A stretch of 64,000 bases of DNA from Paracoccaceae bacterium (GTDB lineage: Bacteria > Pseudomonadota > Alphaproteobacteria > Rhodobacterales > Rhodobacteraceae): contig JAKITO010000006.1 of NCBI GenBank assembly GCA_021648025.1, positions 1 through 64,000 on the forward strand. Reading direction: 5' to 3'. The notes below the pieces were generated by a model. That model saw only the letters and a program-made list of their open reading frames with translations, ran no database searches and was not told the origin of the DNA. Positions 35,923 through 46,894 of the stretch are shown piece by piece. A program made the translations under genes and the position numbers. The first letter of the stretch is position 1; the number at the start of each line of letters is the position of its first letter.

Positions 35923-35926
35923 AATT

Positions 35927-35961
35927 GGCCGATAGGGTGAATTTCAGTCACCCTATCGGCC
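35927..35961. terminator. Bidirectional hairpin between convergent genes
   Basis: GGCCGATAGGGTGA-atttcag-TCACCCTATCGGCC is a perfect 14-bp stem with a 7-base loop, starting 4 bp after the dehydrogenase stop and ending 34 bp before the end of the SYLF gene. The stem is strong but T-tracts are short on both sides. It likely serves both converging transcripts. Confidence 0.75.
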
Positions 35962-35995
35962 CATTTGACAGGTCATTGTCTGGCCAAGTAGATCG

Positions 35996-36562
35996 TTACG
36001 GAATGATGCGATTATACTTTGACCCTTCCAGCGTCGCCCCAACCTGGAGCCCGGCCTGGGCAAAGATCGCCGCCAGCACCGGCGACAACAAGGTGTTGGT
36101 GTCCGCGCTGATGCTGTCACCTTTTTTGGATACCACATATTCAAGCCCGGCCCCGGCGGTCCAGCCACTGCTGCGACGGAAATCACGCAGGGCGTCTTCG
36201 GTCATGAAGAACAACACATGGGCATACTGCTGCGCGCCGATCTGAAGACCACCGCTGAGTTTGGTGGTCGAATAATAATCCACCGTGGTCCCGTCGACCT
36301 GCAACGCCCCACGCCCAAACCCGCCGCCAATGCCAAAACCGATCTTGGTCACCAACGGCATGATCAGCATGCCGGTGGCTTTTTCGGACAAAGTCACCGT
36401 GTTGGGAAACTCGCGGTACATTTCGTCCAATGTGGCCTCGACCCGTGCGTCGATCACCGACGCCCCGTTGCTGCCGACGCCATTGCCACAGGCTGCCGTC
36501 AGGCCAAGCCCAGCCAACCCCGAAAGGGCGAATCCACGCCGGGTAAATCTTGTACTTTTCAT
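35996..36562 (-). CDS. SYLF-domain (Ysc84-like) lipoprotein
   Basis: 188 residues. The N terminus has RRGFALSGLAGLGLTAAC: a twin-arginine-like motif followed by a lipobox cysteine. The rest is the lipid-binding SYLF domain with ATGMLIMPLVTKIGFGIGGGFGRG, SGGLQIGAQ and the conserved serine/aspartate-rich end. Such proteins bind phospholipids at the envelope; the precise role in bacteria is unclear. Confidence 0.8.
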   Translation of the reverse strand: MKSTRFTRRGFALSGLAGLGLTAACGNGVGSNGASVIDARVEATLDEMYREFPNTVTLSEKATGMLIMPLVTKIGFGIGGGFGRGALQVDGTTVDYYSTTKLSGGLQIGAQQYAHVLFFMTEDALRDFRRSSGWTAGAGLEYVVSKKGDSISADTNTLLSPVLAAIFAQAGLQVGATLEGSKYNRIIP

Positions 36563-36717
36563 GTTGATACCGCCTCGAATAGGTCACCTGATATGGCCGG
36601 TTAATCCGGCCTTGGCGCTACATATACGCCCATCCGCGCGTTCTGTCACGCGTCATACGTGAGGAATTCGGCAGGTTACCGCCGTATTCAATAAATTTGT
36701 CGGGCCTGACCCCGATA

Positions 36718-36741
36718 TCAACCCTGTGTTCAACCCTGTGA
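36718..36741. repeat. 12-bp tandem duplication after the metalloprotease gene
   Basis: TCAACCCTGTGT (36718-36729) is followed by TCAACCCTGTGA (36730-36741), 3 bp beyond the metalloprotease stop codon on the minus strand. Confidence 0.8.
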
Positions 36742-36743
36742 CC

Positions 36744-38312
36744 TCAGAGAATGAAATCGCCTTCGCCAATTTCATTTACCCCGTTCAGGATAATTCGCAT
36801 GTCGGCATTGCCGTCACCATCCACATCCACCAGCACGTTCAGTTTATTGGCGTTCCTGGATGTGGTCACACTTGGGCCGGTACCGGAAAAGCCGCTGGCG
36901 TCAAAGGTAAACGGGGTTGCTGTCAGTTTGGACAGGTCGATATGATCAACACCCCGGTTGAAATCCCTGATGATGTCACTTGAGTTGCCGGTTTTGCTGT
37001 CGCTGGTTTTGATAAACCGGAATGTATCGGCGCCACCACTGCCGGTCATGGTATCCTTGCCCTTGCCACCGGTCAGTTTGTCATTGCCCGCGCCGCCAAT
37101 CATCCTGTCTTTGCCGTTATCCCCGAACATCGCGTCGTTGCCGTTTTCGCCGTGCAATGTGTCGTTGCCATTGCCACCCCGAAGAATATCCTTTTTCGCG
37201 CCGCCCTTCAGCAAATCCTGGCCCCCCGCCCCTTTGAGGAAATCCTGACCAGCATTGCCGCGCAGTTCGTTGGCACCACGGTTGCCAAAAATTGTGTCAT
37301 GGCCAGATCCACCGATGCCATTTTCGATCAGTGAACGGGCATCATCCTGATATAGCAGTGCGTTATAGATATTGCCCTGGGCGTTTTCAATATTGCTAAG
37401 CCCGGCCAGTTGGGCATTGCTGAACAGCGAAATGGCCCCGGGGCGCAGATCAATAACCATATTGGTGGCATAGGCCGACAGGTCATAGGTGTCTGTACCG
37501 CCGCCATCCCAGATGGTGGCGAATATCGTATTGGCCCCGGGCGAGATCGCTGCCACGCCATTGACCAAAGTTTGGCCGGAATCGGGGTTCCAGGAATAGG
37601 TGGTGTTGCCGCTGTTGGTGGTGAAATCGGCCCCGTACATATGTTGCAGGGCGGCGATATCCAGCATCATATAGGATTGGGCAAAGCCATAGGTTTGATT
37701 GGTGTATCCGCCGGTTGCCGACGCGTCAACAAACGGACGATAAGACATGATGGTGTATTCCATCGCGTCAAATTGACTGGGAACAATGCCAAAGGTTCCG
37801 CTTTCCTGTGAATGTTCCAGGCCCATCGCATGGCCAATCTCGTGCATTATGGTGAAATGTGCGTAATCGCCCATTACCGGGGATGAAAAATAGTTAACCG
37901 TGCTGAACATCCAGATATCGCCGGCGGTGGTGGTATTGGCCGGGTAATAGCCGACAGCAGTGCCGAAATTGAAGGGGTCAACGCCCGACTGGGCCACGCG
38001 GATATGGGCGTTGGTGCCTGAGGTATACTGAACATCCAGATTGGTGAAACCTTCGATTGAAAACCCGTCGTTTGCAGTGCCATTTCCGGCGTTGGCGTTC
38101 AGGGAAAAGTCAATCACCACATCCATCGCATTGCTGGTGGCAAAAAACCCGTTGTTTTCGCCACTGCCATAATTGTTGCCGTATTCGTTGACGGAACGCG
38201 GCACGCTATAGAAAAGGGTGGCATCGGCCCAACTGTGTGCGGCCAGAATGCCGTCGATAAAATCGGCGCCGGTTGCGGTGACGTTTTTGATGATATGATT
38301 AATTCCGGTCAT
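36744..38312 (-). CDS. Serralysin-type RTX metalloprotease
   Basis: 522 residues, no signal peptide (type I secretion substrate). Metzincin zinc site HEIGHAMGLEH (His157, Glu158, His161, His167) and Met-turn IMSY (Met189, Tyr191 as possible fifth ligand) define an M10 serralysin-like catalytic domain. It is followed by RTX nonapeptide repeats (about 335-425) and a C-terminal hydrophobic/acidic secretion end (DFIL). It is an extracellular Ca2+/Zn2+ protease for protein degradation. AAGGA lies 8 nt before the ATG. No inhibitor or exporter gene is adjacent. Confidence 0.9.
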   Translation of the reverse strand: MTGINHIIKNVTATGADFIDGILAAHSWADATLFYSVPRSVNEYGNNYGSGENNGFFATSNAMDVVIDFSLNANAGNGTANDGFSIEGFTNLDVQYTSGTNAHIRVAQSGVDPFNFGTAVGYYPANTTTAGDIWMFSTVNYFSSPVMGDYAHFTIMHEIGHAMGLEHSQESGTFGIVPSQFDAMEYTIMSYRPFVDASATGGYTNQTYGFAQSYMMLDIAALQHMYGADFTTNSGNTTYSWNPDSGQTLVNGVAAISPGANTIFATIWDGGGTDTYDLSAYATNMVIDLRPGAISLFSNAQLAGLSNIENAQGNIYNALLYQDDARSLIENGIGGSGHDTIFGNRGANELRGNAGQDFLKGAGGQDLLKGGAKKDILRGGNGNDTLHGENGNDAMFGDNGKDRMIGGAGNDKLTGGKGKDTMTGSGGADTFRFIKTSDSKTGNSSDIIRDFNRGVDHIDLSKLTATPFTFDASGFSGTGPSVTTSRNANKLNVLVDVDGDGNADMRIILNGVNEIGEGDFIL

Positions 38313-38535
38313 ATCAATATCCTTGTGATCAATTGGTCGCCCAGAAGATGCTGGTTTGGAACCCGGCCCAAAGCCGGTTCAGCCTTACGCCGCACATGTT
38401 TGTTTTTGTGCCGCAAACCGCCCGCATATCCAAAAACACTCAGTTTGGTGGAATTATTTGCGCGGACCCTACCGGATTGTGGCGGTTCGGTCCACTGACG
38501 TTTTTGAGGGCAGCTTATTGGTCAAAACAGGTCGG

Positions 38536-39534
38536 TTAACCGTTCAACAGCCGCGCGGCTTGGGGCGCGAAATATGTCAGCACCCCGTCACAGCCGGCAC
38601 GTTTGAACGCCATCAGGCTTTCCAGCATCACCCTTTGTCCGTCGATCCAGCCGTTTTGGGCGCCCGCCTGGATCATCGCATATTCGCCGCTGACCTGATA
38701 GGCAAATGTCGGCGCGCCAAAGGTGTCCTTGACCCGGCGGCAGATATCCAGATACGGCATGCCCGGTTTGATCATCACCATATCCGCGCCCTCAGACAGA
38801 TCGCGCTGAACCAGCCGCAATGCCTCGTCCGAATTGCCCGGGTCCATCTGATAGGTGCTCTTGTCGCCGGTCAACGCGCCTGATGCCCCCACCGCATCCC
38901 GAAACGGCCCGTAAAACGCCGAGGCGTATTTGGCCGCATATGACAAGATCATTACATTTTGATGCCCTGCCGTCTCCAACGCGCGGCGCATCGCACCAAT
39001 GCGCCCGTCCATCATGTCCGACGGGCCAATAATGTCGGCCCCCGCATCGGCCTGCGCCAGCGTCATCTTGACCAGCGCCTCAACCGTGGCGTCATTGATG
39101 ATTTCGCCGTCAACTACAAACCCGTCGTGACCGTTGATATTGTAGGGGTCCAGTGCCACATCAGTCATCACCACCATATCAGGGGCGGCATCTTTGATCG
39201 CGCGCGTCGCCCGATTGCTAAGGTTGTCCGGATCCCAGGCCCCGGCGCAATCAGCGGTTTTCAGGGATTGGTCGATATAGGGAAATATGCAGATCGCCGG
39301 GATGCCCAGAGAGGCGGCCTCTAATGCGGCGTCGCCAATCAGATCAACGCTGCGCCGAACCACGCCGGGCATCGACGCCACCGGTTCTTCGACGCCAACG
39401 CCATCGCGCACAAACACCGGCCAGATGAAATCCTGTGGGCTTAAAGAATTCTCGCGCACCAGTGCACGGATTGCCCCCGATTGGCGGGTCCGGCGCAGCC
39501 GTGCTGCCGGGAAAGGCGCAACTGTGGGATTCAT
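38536..39534 (-). CDS. hemB: Delta-aminolevulinic acid dehydratase (porphobilinogen synthase)
   Basis: 332 residues from the ATG at 39534, preceded by AAGGAG; an upstream start at 39552 lacks this. Schiff-base lysines are Lys202 (AAKYASAFYGPFRDA) and Lys256 (VMIKPG). The metal loop reads TDVALDPYNINGHDG, with aspartates in place of the zinc cysteines, so it belongs to the Mg-stimulated, Zn-independent class. It condenses two aminolevulinates to porphobilinogen for haem, bacteriochlorophyll or cobalamin; the last is required by the dehalogenase. Confidence 0.95.
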   Translation of the reverse strand: MNPTVAPFPAARLRRTRQSGAIRALVRENSLSPQDFIWPVFVRDGVGVEEPVASMPGVVRRSVDLIGDAALEAASLGIPAICIFPYIDQSLKTADCAGAWDPDNLSNRATRAIKDAAPDMVVMTDVALDPYNINGHDGFVVDGEIINDATVEALVKMTLAQADAGADIIGPSDMMDGRIGAMRRALETAGHQNVMILSYAAKYASAFYGPFRDAVGASGALTGDKSTYQMDPGNSDEALRLVQRDLSEGADMVMIKPGMPYLDICRRVKDTFGAPTFAYQVSGEYAMIQAGAQNGWIDGQRVMLESLMAFKRAGCDGVLTYFAPQAARLLNG

Positions 39535-39659
39535 AACGCAGGCTCCTTGCACATCTCACCATTGGGTGGCATGGAATGGCACCGCTCACAAGGGGGCGAA
39601 TGGCCCCGGACAAGGGGCGTGGACCGGATAGATTACCGGACAAGATAAGGGTGCGGCTG

Positions 39660-40184
39660 TTGGACTTGTATTCTTCGATTCTCGAACTGATTGACCTCAG
39701 GTCGTTTTCCAACCTGTGGTTCTGGATCGCATTGGCCGTGGCCTGGTCATCGGTATCGCATTGGGTGCTGGGGGTGCCTTATGACATGATCACCCGCGCG
39801 CGCCGCAGCGGCGGTCAGGCGCAACAGGATTTCGAAGATATCACCCGGGTCAACGTCAACCGCCTGTTGTATATCACCCGGGTGTCCGGCACCTGGATGC
39901 TTGGGTTTGCCTGTTTTGCCCTGTCGGGACTGGTGATCCTGGGGTTCTGGTATGACGTGGAATTTGCCCAGGCCTTGTTTCTTTTGGGCTTTCCCATGTC
40001 GATGGTGTTCCTGCTGAACCTGTCCACGGCCCGCCGGATCGACGCCGAAGGCTGTCTGGGCGAAGCATTGGCCAAACGCCTTAGCCGCTGTCGCCTGTAC
40101 ACCCAGATGATCGGCATGGTGTCGATTTTTGCCACTGCCCTGTGGGGTATGTTGCAAAACCTGTCGATTGGCGCATTGGGTTGA
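39660..40184 (+). CDS. Conserved alphaproteobacterial membrane protein
   Basis: About 174 residues if it starts at the TTG at 39660, which has AAGG 9 nt upstream and gives MDLYSSILELIDLRSFSNLW. A GTG at 39651 or a longer frame from 39576 are alternatives. About four membrane spans with a conserved cytoplasmic GGQAQQDFEDITRVNVNRLLYI stretch. Homologues in Rhodobacteraceae are sometimes labelled a component of a Suf complex, a name I cannot support from sequence. mfd starts 1 bp after its stop. Confidence 0.65.
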   Translation: MDLYSSILELIDLRSFSNLWFWIALAVAWSSVSHWVLGVPYDMITRARRSGGQAQQDFEDITRVNVNRLLYITRVSGTWMLGFACFALSGLVILGFWYDVEFAQALFLLGFPMSMVFLLNLSTARRIDAEGCLGEALAKRLSRCRLYTQMIGMVSIFATALWGMLQNLSIGALG

Positions 40185-40185
40185 T

Positions 40186-43100
40186 ATGTCCAAGCCCGCC
40201 CCCAACCCCGGCCAAATTTCTGTTGGCGGTGCCCCCGAAGGTTTTGACGCCCGCCTGATCCTGAACGAAGCGGTCAGGTCCGGCGGTTCATCTGGCGGGC
40301 CGGTAATGCACATTGCCCGCGATGACAAACGCCTGGCCGCCACCCGCGCCGCCTTGGCATTTTTTGCCCCTGACATGCCGGTCTTTACCTTTCCGGGCTG
40401 GGATTGCCTGCCCTATGACCGGGTGTCGCCCAACGCCGATATCTCAGCCGCGCGGATGGCAACCCTGGCCGCACTGATCCACAAGATGCCGACGCAATTT
40501 GTACTGCTGACCACCCTGAATGCCGTCACCCAACGGGTTCCGGCGCGTGCCCTGCTGCGCCAAGCCGCGTTTACCGCCCGGGTCGGTGACCGTATCGACG
40601 AAGCGGGGCTGCGCAGTTTTCTGGTGCGGATGGGGTACGTACAAAGCCCAAACGTGGTAGAGCCGGGTGACTATGCCATTCGCGGTGGCATCATCGACAT
40701 CTTTGCGCCTGGTGAGGGCGGTCCGGTCCGGCTTGACCTGTTTGGCGACGTGCTGGACGGTGCGCGCCGGTTTGATCCGGCCACGCAACGCACCACACAA
40801 AAATTGGATATGATTGAACTGGCCCCGGTGTCCGAAGTGATCCTGGACGAAGCGGCGATAACCCGGTTCCGCCAGAATTACCGAATTGAGTTTGGCGCGG
40901 CCGGCACCGATGACCCGCTGTACGAGGCCGTCAGTGCCGGACGCAAACATGCCGGTGTCGAACATTGGTTGCCGTTCTTTCACGCCAAACTTGAAACCTT
41001 GTTCGACTATCTGCCTGACGCGACCATCACTTTGGACGACCAGACCACACCAACAAGGTTGACCCGTTGGGAAATGATCGAGGACCAGTACGAAACCCGG
41101 GCGCTGGCGATGCAGTCCAAATCGCGCATCGACAGCGTCTATAAACCTTTGCCCCCCGGTCAGTTGTATCTGGATGATGCGGCGTGGGAAGGGTGTGTAG
41201 CCGGTCGCCGCCTGTTGCAATTCAACCCTCTGGCTCAGGCCAGTGGTCCCGGTGTGACGGATGCGGGCGGGCGAATCGGGCGCAATTTTGCACCCGAGCG
41301 CCAGCAGGAAAGCATCAGCCTTTTTGGTGCCCTGGCAGACCATATCAAAGCAAAAACTGAACAAGGGCCGGTGGTTGTCGCCTCGTATTCCAAAGGTGCC
41401 CGTGAACGCCTGGCAGGGCTGATCGAAGACGAAGGCATCGGTGAAACCATTGCTGTGAGCGACGCCAAAAGGCTGGGAAAACGCGGGCTGTACCTGGCCG
41501 TTTGGGCGCTGGAACACGGGTTCGAGGCACCGGGCCTGACGGTGATTTCCGAACAGGACGTTCTGGGCGACCGCCTGATCCGCGCCCCGAAAAAACGCCG
41601 CAAGGCCGAGAATTTCCTGACCGAGGCGCAAAGCCTGTCGCCCGGCGATCTGGTGGTGCATCTGGATCACGGCATCGGGCGGTATCACGGGCTTGAGGTG
41701 ATCACCGCCGCGGGGGCCGCCTATGAATGCCTGTCGCTGGAATATGCTGACAATTCAAAGCTGTATCTGCCAGTTGTCAACATCGAACTGCTGTCGCGTT
41801 ATGGCCATGACGCGGGGCTTTTGGACAAGCTGGGCGGTGGCGCCTGGCAGTCGAAAAAGGCCAAGCTGAAACAGCGCATCCGCGATATGGCCGAACGTCT
41901 GATCCGTGTCGCCGCCGAACGTGCCTTGCGCCGCGCGCCCATTCTGGAACCGCCCCCCGGTGCCTGGGACGCGTTTTCGGCCCGGTTCCCGTACCAGGAA
42001 ACCGACGACCAGCTAAGTGCGATAAACGATGTGATCGACGATCTGACCTCTGGCCTGCCGATGGACCGGCTGATCTGCGGCGACGTCGGCTTTGGCAAAA
42101 CCGAAGTGGCGATGCGCGCCGCCTTTGTCGCCGCCATGTCCGGCGTGCAGGTGGCAATCGTGGCCCCCACCACACTGTTGGCGCGTCAGCACTTTGCCAC
42201 ATTTGCCGAACGCTTCCGGGGGTTTCCCATCGAGGTCCGGCAACTGTCGCGCTTTGTCAGTTTGGGCGACGCCAACAAAACCCGCGAAGGCATGTCGCGT
42301 GGTTTGGTCGATATTGTCATCGGCACCCATGCGTTGCTGGCCAAATCCATCCGGTTTCAAAACCTTGGCCTGCTGATCATCGACGAAGAACAGCATTTTG
42401 GCGTGACCCACAAGGAACGCCTGAAAGCTATGCGCACTGACATCCATGTCTTGACCCTGACCGCCACACCGATCCCGCGAACACTTCAACTTTCGCTCTC
42501 GGGTGTTCGGGATCTAAGTATAATCGGCACCCCTCCGGTGGACCGATTGGCGATCCGCACCTATGTTTCTGAATTCGACGGCATCACCATCCGCGAGGCG
42601 TTGTTGCGCGAACATTACCGGGGCGGGCAAAGCTTTTATGTGGTGCCCCGGGTCAGCGACCTGCCGGAAATCCAGGCATTTCTGGCCGATCATGTGCCCG
42701 AGGTAACGGTGGTCACGGCGCATGGTCAGATGGCGGCGGGGCAGTTGGACGAGCGGATGAATGCGTTTTACGATGGCAAGTATGACGTGCTTCTGGCCAC
42801 GACGATTGTCGAATCCGGGCTGGATATTCCCACCGCCAACACCATGATCGTGCACCGCGCCGATATGTTCGGCCTGGCGCAATTGTATCAGATCAGGGGC
42901 CGGGTGGGCCGTTCAAAAACCCGCGCCTATGCCTATCTTACAACCCGCCCGCGCAAGCCTTTGACGGTCACGGCGCAAAAACGTCTGCGCGTACTTGGGT
43001 CACTGGATCAACTGGGGGCGGGGTTCACTTTGGCGTCTCAGGATCTGGACATTCGCGGGGCTGGCAACCTGCTGGGCGAAGAGCAATCGGGGCAGATGCG

Positions 43101-43659
43101 TGACGTCGGCTATGAACTTTACCAATCCATGCTGGAAGAGGCGATTGCCAAGATCCGGGCCGGCGAAATGGAAGGGCTGGCCGAGGCGGACGGGCAATGG
43201 GCGCCGCAGATCAATCTGGGTGTGCCGGTGCTGATTCCTGAAAAATACGTGCCGGATCTGGACGTGAGACTGGGCCTGTATCGCCGTCTTTCATCGCTGA
43301 CCACCAAGGTGGAATTGGAAGGGTTTGCGGCAGAACTGATCGACCGGTTCGGGAGTTTACCGAAAGAAGTCAACACCTTACTGCTGGTCGTGCGCATCAA
43401 GGCGATGTGCAAGCGCGCAGGCATCGCCAAGCTGGACGGTGGACCCAAGGGGGCGACAATCCGCTTTCACAACGACAAATTCGCGTCACCCAAAGGGCTG
43501 GTGGAATTCATCGAAGATCAACGGGGGCTGGCGAAAGTGCGCGACAACAAGATCATCGTGCGGCGTGACTGGAAGTTGGACAGCGACAAGATCAAAGGTG
43601 CTTTTGCGATTTCGCGCGATCTGGCCGCTAAGGTCAAAGCCTCGGCTGGCAAGAGCTGA
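40186..43659 (+). CDS. mfd: Transcription-repair coupling factor Mfd
   Basis: 1157 residues from the ATG at 40186; the open frame extends 19 codons further upstream into the preceding gene. UvrB-homology module at the N terminus, RNA-polymerase-interacting domain (GDLVVHLDHGIGRYHGLE), then the RecG-like motor: Walker A GDVGFGKT (632-639), DEEQ box (733-736), motif RGRVGRS, and a C-terminal regulatory domain. It displaces stalled RNA polymerase and recruits UvrA. Confidence 0.96.
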   Translation: MSKPAPNPGQISVGGAPEGFDARLILNEAVRSGGSSGGPVMHIARDDKRLAATRAALAFFAPDMPVFTFPGWDCLPYDRVSPNADISAARMATLAALIHKMPTQFVLLTTLNAVTQRVPARALLRQAAFTARVGDRIDEAGLRSFLVRMGYVQSPNVVEPGDYAIRGGIIDIFAPGEGGPVRLDLFGDVLDGARRFDPATQRTTQKLDMIELAPVSEVILDEAAITRFRQNYRIEFGAAGTDDPLYEAVSAGRKHAGVEHWLPFFHAKLETLFDYLPDATITLDDQTTPTRLTRWEMIEDQYETRALAMQSKSRIDSVYKPLPPGQLYLDDAAWEGCVAGRRLLQFNPLAQASGPGVTDAGGRIGRNFAPERQQESISLFGALADHIKAKTEQGPVVVASYSKGARERLAGLIEDEGIGETIAVSDAKRLGKRGLYLAVWALEHGFEAPGLTVISEQDVLGDRLIRAPKKRRKAENFLTEAQSLSPGDLVVHLDHGIGRYHGLEVITAAGAAYECLSLEYADNSKLYLPVVNIELLSRYGHDAGLLDKLGGGAWQSKKAKLKQRIRDMAERLIRVAAERALRRAPILEPPPGAWDAFSARFPYQETDDQLSAINDVIDDLTSGLPMDRLICGDVGFGKTEVAMRAAFVAAMSGVQVAIVAPTTLLARQHFATFAERFRGFPIEVRQLSRFVSLGDANKTREGMSRGLVDIVIGTHALLAKSIRFQNLGLLIIDEEQHFGVTHKERLKAMRTDIHVLTLTATPIPRTLQLSLSGVRDLSIIGTPPVDRLAIRTYVSEFDGITIREALLREHYRGGQSFYVVPRVSDLPEIQAFLADHVPEVTVVTAHGQMAAGQLDERMNAFYDGKYDVLLATTIVESGLDIPTANTMIVHRADMFGLAQLYQIRGRVGRSKTRAYAYLTTRPRKPLTVTAQKRLRVLGSLDQLGAGFTLASQDLDIRGAGNLLGEEQSGQMRDVGYELYQSMLEEAIAKIRAGEMEGLAEADGQWAPQINLGVPVLIPEKYVPDLDVRLGLYRRLSSLTTKVELEGFAAELIDRFGSLPKEVNTLLLVVRIKAMCKRAGIAKLDGGPKGATIRFHNDKFASPKGLVEFIEDQRGLAKVRDNKIIVRRDWKLDSDKIKGAFAISRDLAAKVKASAGKS

Positions 43660-43875
43660 CAAAGATGTTCCAGACGGCCGTTTTTTGCATTTTGGCCCCC
43701 TAGCATCGGCTGAAATTGCCGTTTGGTACAATTTGTCCAGAAGTAGCCCAGCAATTGCCTTGTTTCGGGCCTATGGCGTCAGGTGGGGGCGCTGCCGAAA
43801 GATAAAATCATGAATTCTGCTCTGATCTCACTTTTGTTCGCAGGCTATGTTCTGGCCCCGGCGTTTGGCTAAAAG

Positions 43876-46662
43876 CTATTCTTCACTCACGGTTACTTCG
43901 GCCTCGGCCTCGGTCTCTTCCTCATCACCCTGATCGGCGATCCAGGCCACACTTACGACTTCTTCGCCCTTGCCAGTGTTGAACACATTCACCCCGCCTG
44001 CGCTGCGCGAGCGGAAGGAAATACCGTTTACCGGCACCCGGATTGATTGGCCCTTTGAGGTGGCCAGCATGATCTGGTCTTCCAATTCGACCGGGAAGGA
44101 CGCAACCAGTTCGCCGCCGCGCATCGCCTTGTCCATCGCCGCCACCCCCATGCCGCCGCGCCCGCGTACCGGATAGTCGTGGGATGAACTGAGTTTCCCA
44201 CTGCCACCTGTCGTGATGGTCAGGATCAGGTTTTCCTCGGCTGACATTTCGTCGTAACGCTCTTGCGACAGGGTGGTCTCAGCGGTGGGCACCTCTTCAT
44301 CCGCTGAAGCGGATTCATCGGACTCTTCCAGCCCGGCGGCGGCACGGCGCATTTTAAGGTAGGCAACCCGTTCATCCGACGTGGCCTTAAAGTGGTTGAT
44401 CACCGACATCGACACCACCCGGTCTGACCCGCTTAGACGGATGCCGCGAACACCCACAGACGACCGGCTGTTGAATACCCGTACCTCGGTGGTGGGAAAG
44501 CGGATGGCGCGGCCTGCGTTGGTGATCAGCATCACGTCTTCGTCCGGCGAACAAATACGCACATTGATCAGTTCGGTACCGGCGTGGTCGTCTTCGAACT
44601 TCATCGCGATCTTGCCGTTGCGTTTGACATTGGTAAAATCCGACAGCCGGTTGCGGCGCACCGTTCCGGCAGAGGTGGCAAACACCACCTGCAAATCGTC
44701 CCAGTCTTTTTCGTCCCGGTCCACCGGCATGATTGCGGCAATCGACACGCCCGGCGGGATTGGCAGGATGTTGACCACCGCCTTGCCTTTGGCGGTCCGC
44801 CCGCCCTGCGGCAAACGCCAGGTTTTCAGTTTATAGGCCATGCCATCGGTGGTGAAGAACAGCAATTGCGTGTGGGTATTGGCGACAAACAGGGTGGTGA
44901 CCACGTCTTCTTCTTTGGTGGCCATGCCCGACACACCTTTGCCGCCGCGCCGTTGGGCGCGAAAATCAACCAGCGGTGTGCGTTTGATATAGCCGCCCGA
45001 GGTCACGGTGACGACCATGTCTTCGCGTTCGATCAGGTCTTCGTCTTCCATGTCGCCGGACCAATCGACAATCAAAGTGCGGCGCGGCACGGCAAATTGT
45101 TCGCGTACTTCAGTCAGTTCATTACGGATTATCCCCATGATCCGCTCGCGCGAGCCAAGAATTTCAAGGTATTCCTTGATCTTGCCGGCCAGTTCCTGAA
45201 GTTCGTCCGTCACCTCTTTGACGCCAATCTGGGTCAGACGTTGCAGGCGTAGCTCCAATATGGCGCGGGCCTGAGTTTCCGACAGGTTATAGGTGCCATC
45301 GTCGTTCGCCGTATGGGTCGGGTCATCAATCAGGGCGATGTATTCCAGAATAGGTTGCGCCGGCCAGCGCCTTGTCATCAGCTTTTCCCGGGCCTCGGCT
45401 GCATCCGCGGACTGGCGGATGGTGGTGACAATTTCGTCAATATTGGTGACGGCGACGGCCAGACCGCACAGGATATGGCTGCGTTCGCGGGCTTTGCGCA
45501 ACTCAAACGCGGTGCGGCGCGCGACCACATCTTCGCGAAAATCCAGGAACGAGGTCAGGAACCGACGCAGGGTCAGGGTTTCGGGGCGTCCACCGTTCAG
45601 CGCCAGCATGTTACAGCCGAAATAGGTCTGCATCGGCGAGAACCGGAACAATTGGTTCATGACAACTTCGGCGGTGGCATCGCGCTTCAACTCGATCACC
45701 ACGCGCACGCCGTTACGATCACTTTCGTCCTGAACGTGGGACACGCCTTCGATGCGCTTTTCGCGCACCGCTTCGGCGATCTTTTCGATCATGGTCATTT
45801 TGTTGACCTGGTAGGGGATCTCATCGACGATGATGGCAAAACGGTCCTTGCGAATTTCCTCGACCCGGGTTTTTGAGCGGATGATGACACTGCCGCGCCC
45901 TTCAAGGTAGGCTTTGCGCGCGCCGGATTGGCCCAGCATGATGCCGCCGGTGGGAAAATCAGGGCCGGGAACGTAGTCGATCAACTGTTCACTGGTCAGG
46001 TCCGGGTCTTCGATCAGGGCCAGCGTGGCGTCGATTACTTCGCCAAGGTTATGCGGCGGAATATTGGTGGCCATGCCGACGGCAATGCCGCCCGCACCGT
46101 TGACCAGCATGTTGGGGAAACGCGCAGGCAGGACCGATGGTTCACGGTCCTTGCCGTCATAATTGTCTTGAAAATCGACGGTATCCTTGTCGATATCGGC
46201 CAATAGGAAGGCGGCGGGTTTATCCAGCCGCACCTCGGTATAGCGCATGGCAGCAGGGTTATCGCCATCCATCGAGCCAAAGTTGCCTTGCCCGTCAAGC
46301 AAGGGCAGCGACATCGAGAAATCCTGGGCCATGCGAACAAGGGCGTCATAGATCGCAGAGTCACCGTGGGGGTGGTATTTGCCCATCACGTCGCCGACCG
46401 CGCGGGCCGATTTGCGATAGGCCTTGTCGTGGGTATTGCCGGTTTCATGCATCGCATAAAGGATGCGCCGGTGTACCGGTTTCAGCCCATCGCGCAGATC
46501 GGGAATGGCACGCGAAACGATGACCGACATGGCATAATCCAGATAGGATGTGCGCATCTCGGATTCGATTGACACTGTGGGGCCGTCGTAAACGGGCCGC
46601 TCTGGCGGTGTTCCGTCAGGCGTTTCATCAGTGTTTTCAGGAGGTTCTGGCGTATCGTTCAC
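43876..46662 (-). CDS. gyrA: DNA gyrase subunit A
   Basis: 928 residues, GTG start. Breakage-reunion domain with catalytic Tyr141 (AMRYTEVRL). The quinolone-resistance region reads [17 protein letters not shown] with Ser102 and Asp106, the susceptible residues at the E. coli 83/87 equivalents. The C-terminal beta-pinwheel has the GyrA box-like QRRGGKG motif, and a long acidic tail ([15 protein letters not shown]) follows. With GyrB it introduces negative supercoils. Confidence 0.97.
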   Translation of the reverse strand: MNDTPEPPENTDETPDGTPPERPVYDGPTVSIESEMRTSYLDYAMSVIVSRAIPDLRDGLKPVHRRILYAMHETGNTHDKAYRKSARAVGDVMGKYHPHGDSAIYDALVRMAQDFSMSLPLLDGQGNFGSMDGDNPAAMRYTEVRLDKPAAFLLADIDKDTVDFQDNYDGKDREPSVLPARFPNMLVNGAGGIAVGMATNIPPHNLGEVIDATLALIEDPDLTSEQLIDYVPGPDFPTGGIMLGQSGARKAYLEGRGSVIIRSKTRVEEIRKDRFAIIVDEIPYQVNKMTMIEKIAEAVREKRIEGVSHVQDESDRNGVRVVIELKRDATAEVVMNQLFRFSPMQTYFGCNMLALNGGRPETLTLRRFLTSFLDFREDVVARRTAFELRKARERSHILCGLAVAVTNIDEIVTTIRQSADAAEAREKLMTRRWPAQPILEYIALIDDPTHTANDDGTYNLSETQARAILELRLQRLTQIGVKEVTDELQELAGKIKEYLEILGSRERIMGIIRNELTEVREQFAVPRRTLIVDWSGDMEDEDLIEREDMVVTVTSGGYIKRTPLVDFRAQRRGGKGVSGMATKEEDVVTTLFVANTHTQLLFFTTDGMAYKLKTWRLPQGGRTAKGKAVVNILPIPPGVSIAAIMPVDRDEKDWDDLQVVFATSAGTVRRNRLSDFTNVKRNGKIAMKFEDDHAGTELINVRICSPDEDVMLITNAGRAIRFPTTEVRVFNSRSSVGVRGIRLSGSDRVVSMSVINHFKATSDERVAYLKMRRAAAGLEESDESASADEEVPTAETTLSQERYDEMSAEENLILTITTGGSGKLSSSHDYPVRGRGGMGVAAMDKAMRGGELVASFPVELEDQIMLATSKGQSIRVPVNGISFRSRSAGGVNVFNTGKGEEVVSVAWIADQGDEEETEAEAEVTVSEE

Positions 46663-46894
46663 GTTGATTGCCTGTCTTGAGGGCTAAGTCTATATGTTGT
46701 GTGCCCACCTTAGCAGAGCGGGCATATAAGGTGCAATGGCAGGGATGGCCCCGCGTTGGCAGCCACGGCGCTATTCTGCTAATGCATTGTTTTGTTTGTG
46801 TTTTAATATTGTCCTGTCCGGCGCTGGAAAAGCAGGCAGAAAATGCCACCAGGCAGGGTGTGCTTTCAGCGCACCGCCCCCTGTCAATCATGCC

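Noticed and set aside
43810-43872. Hydrophobic 20-residue ORF between mfd and gyrA
   Set aside because: Too short to separate from chance, with no clear RBS or known family.
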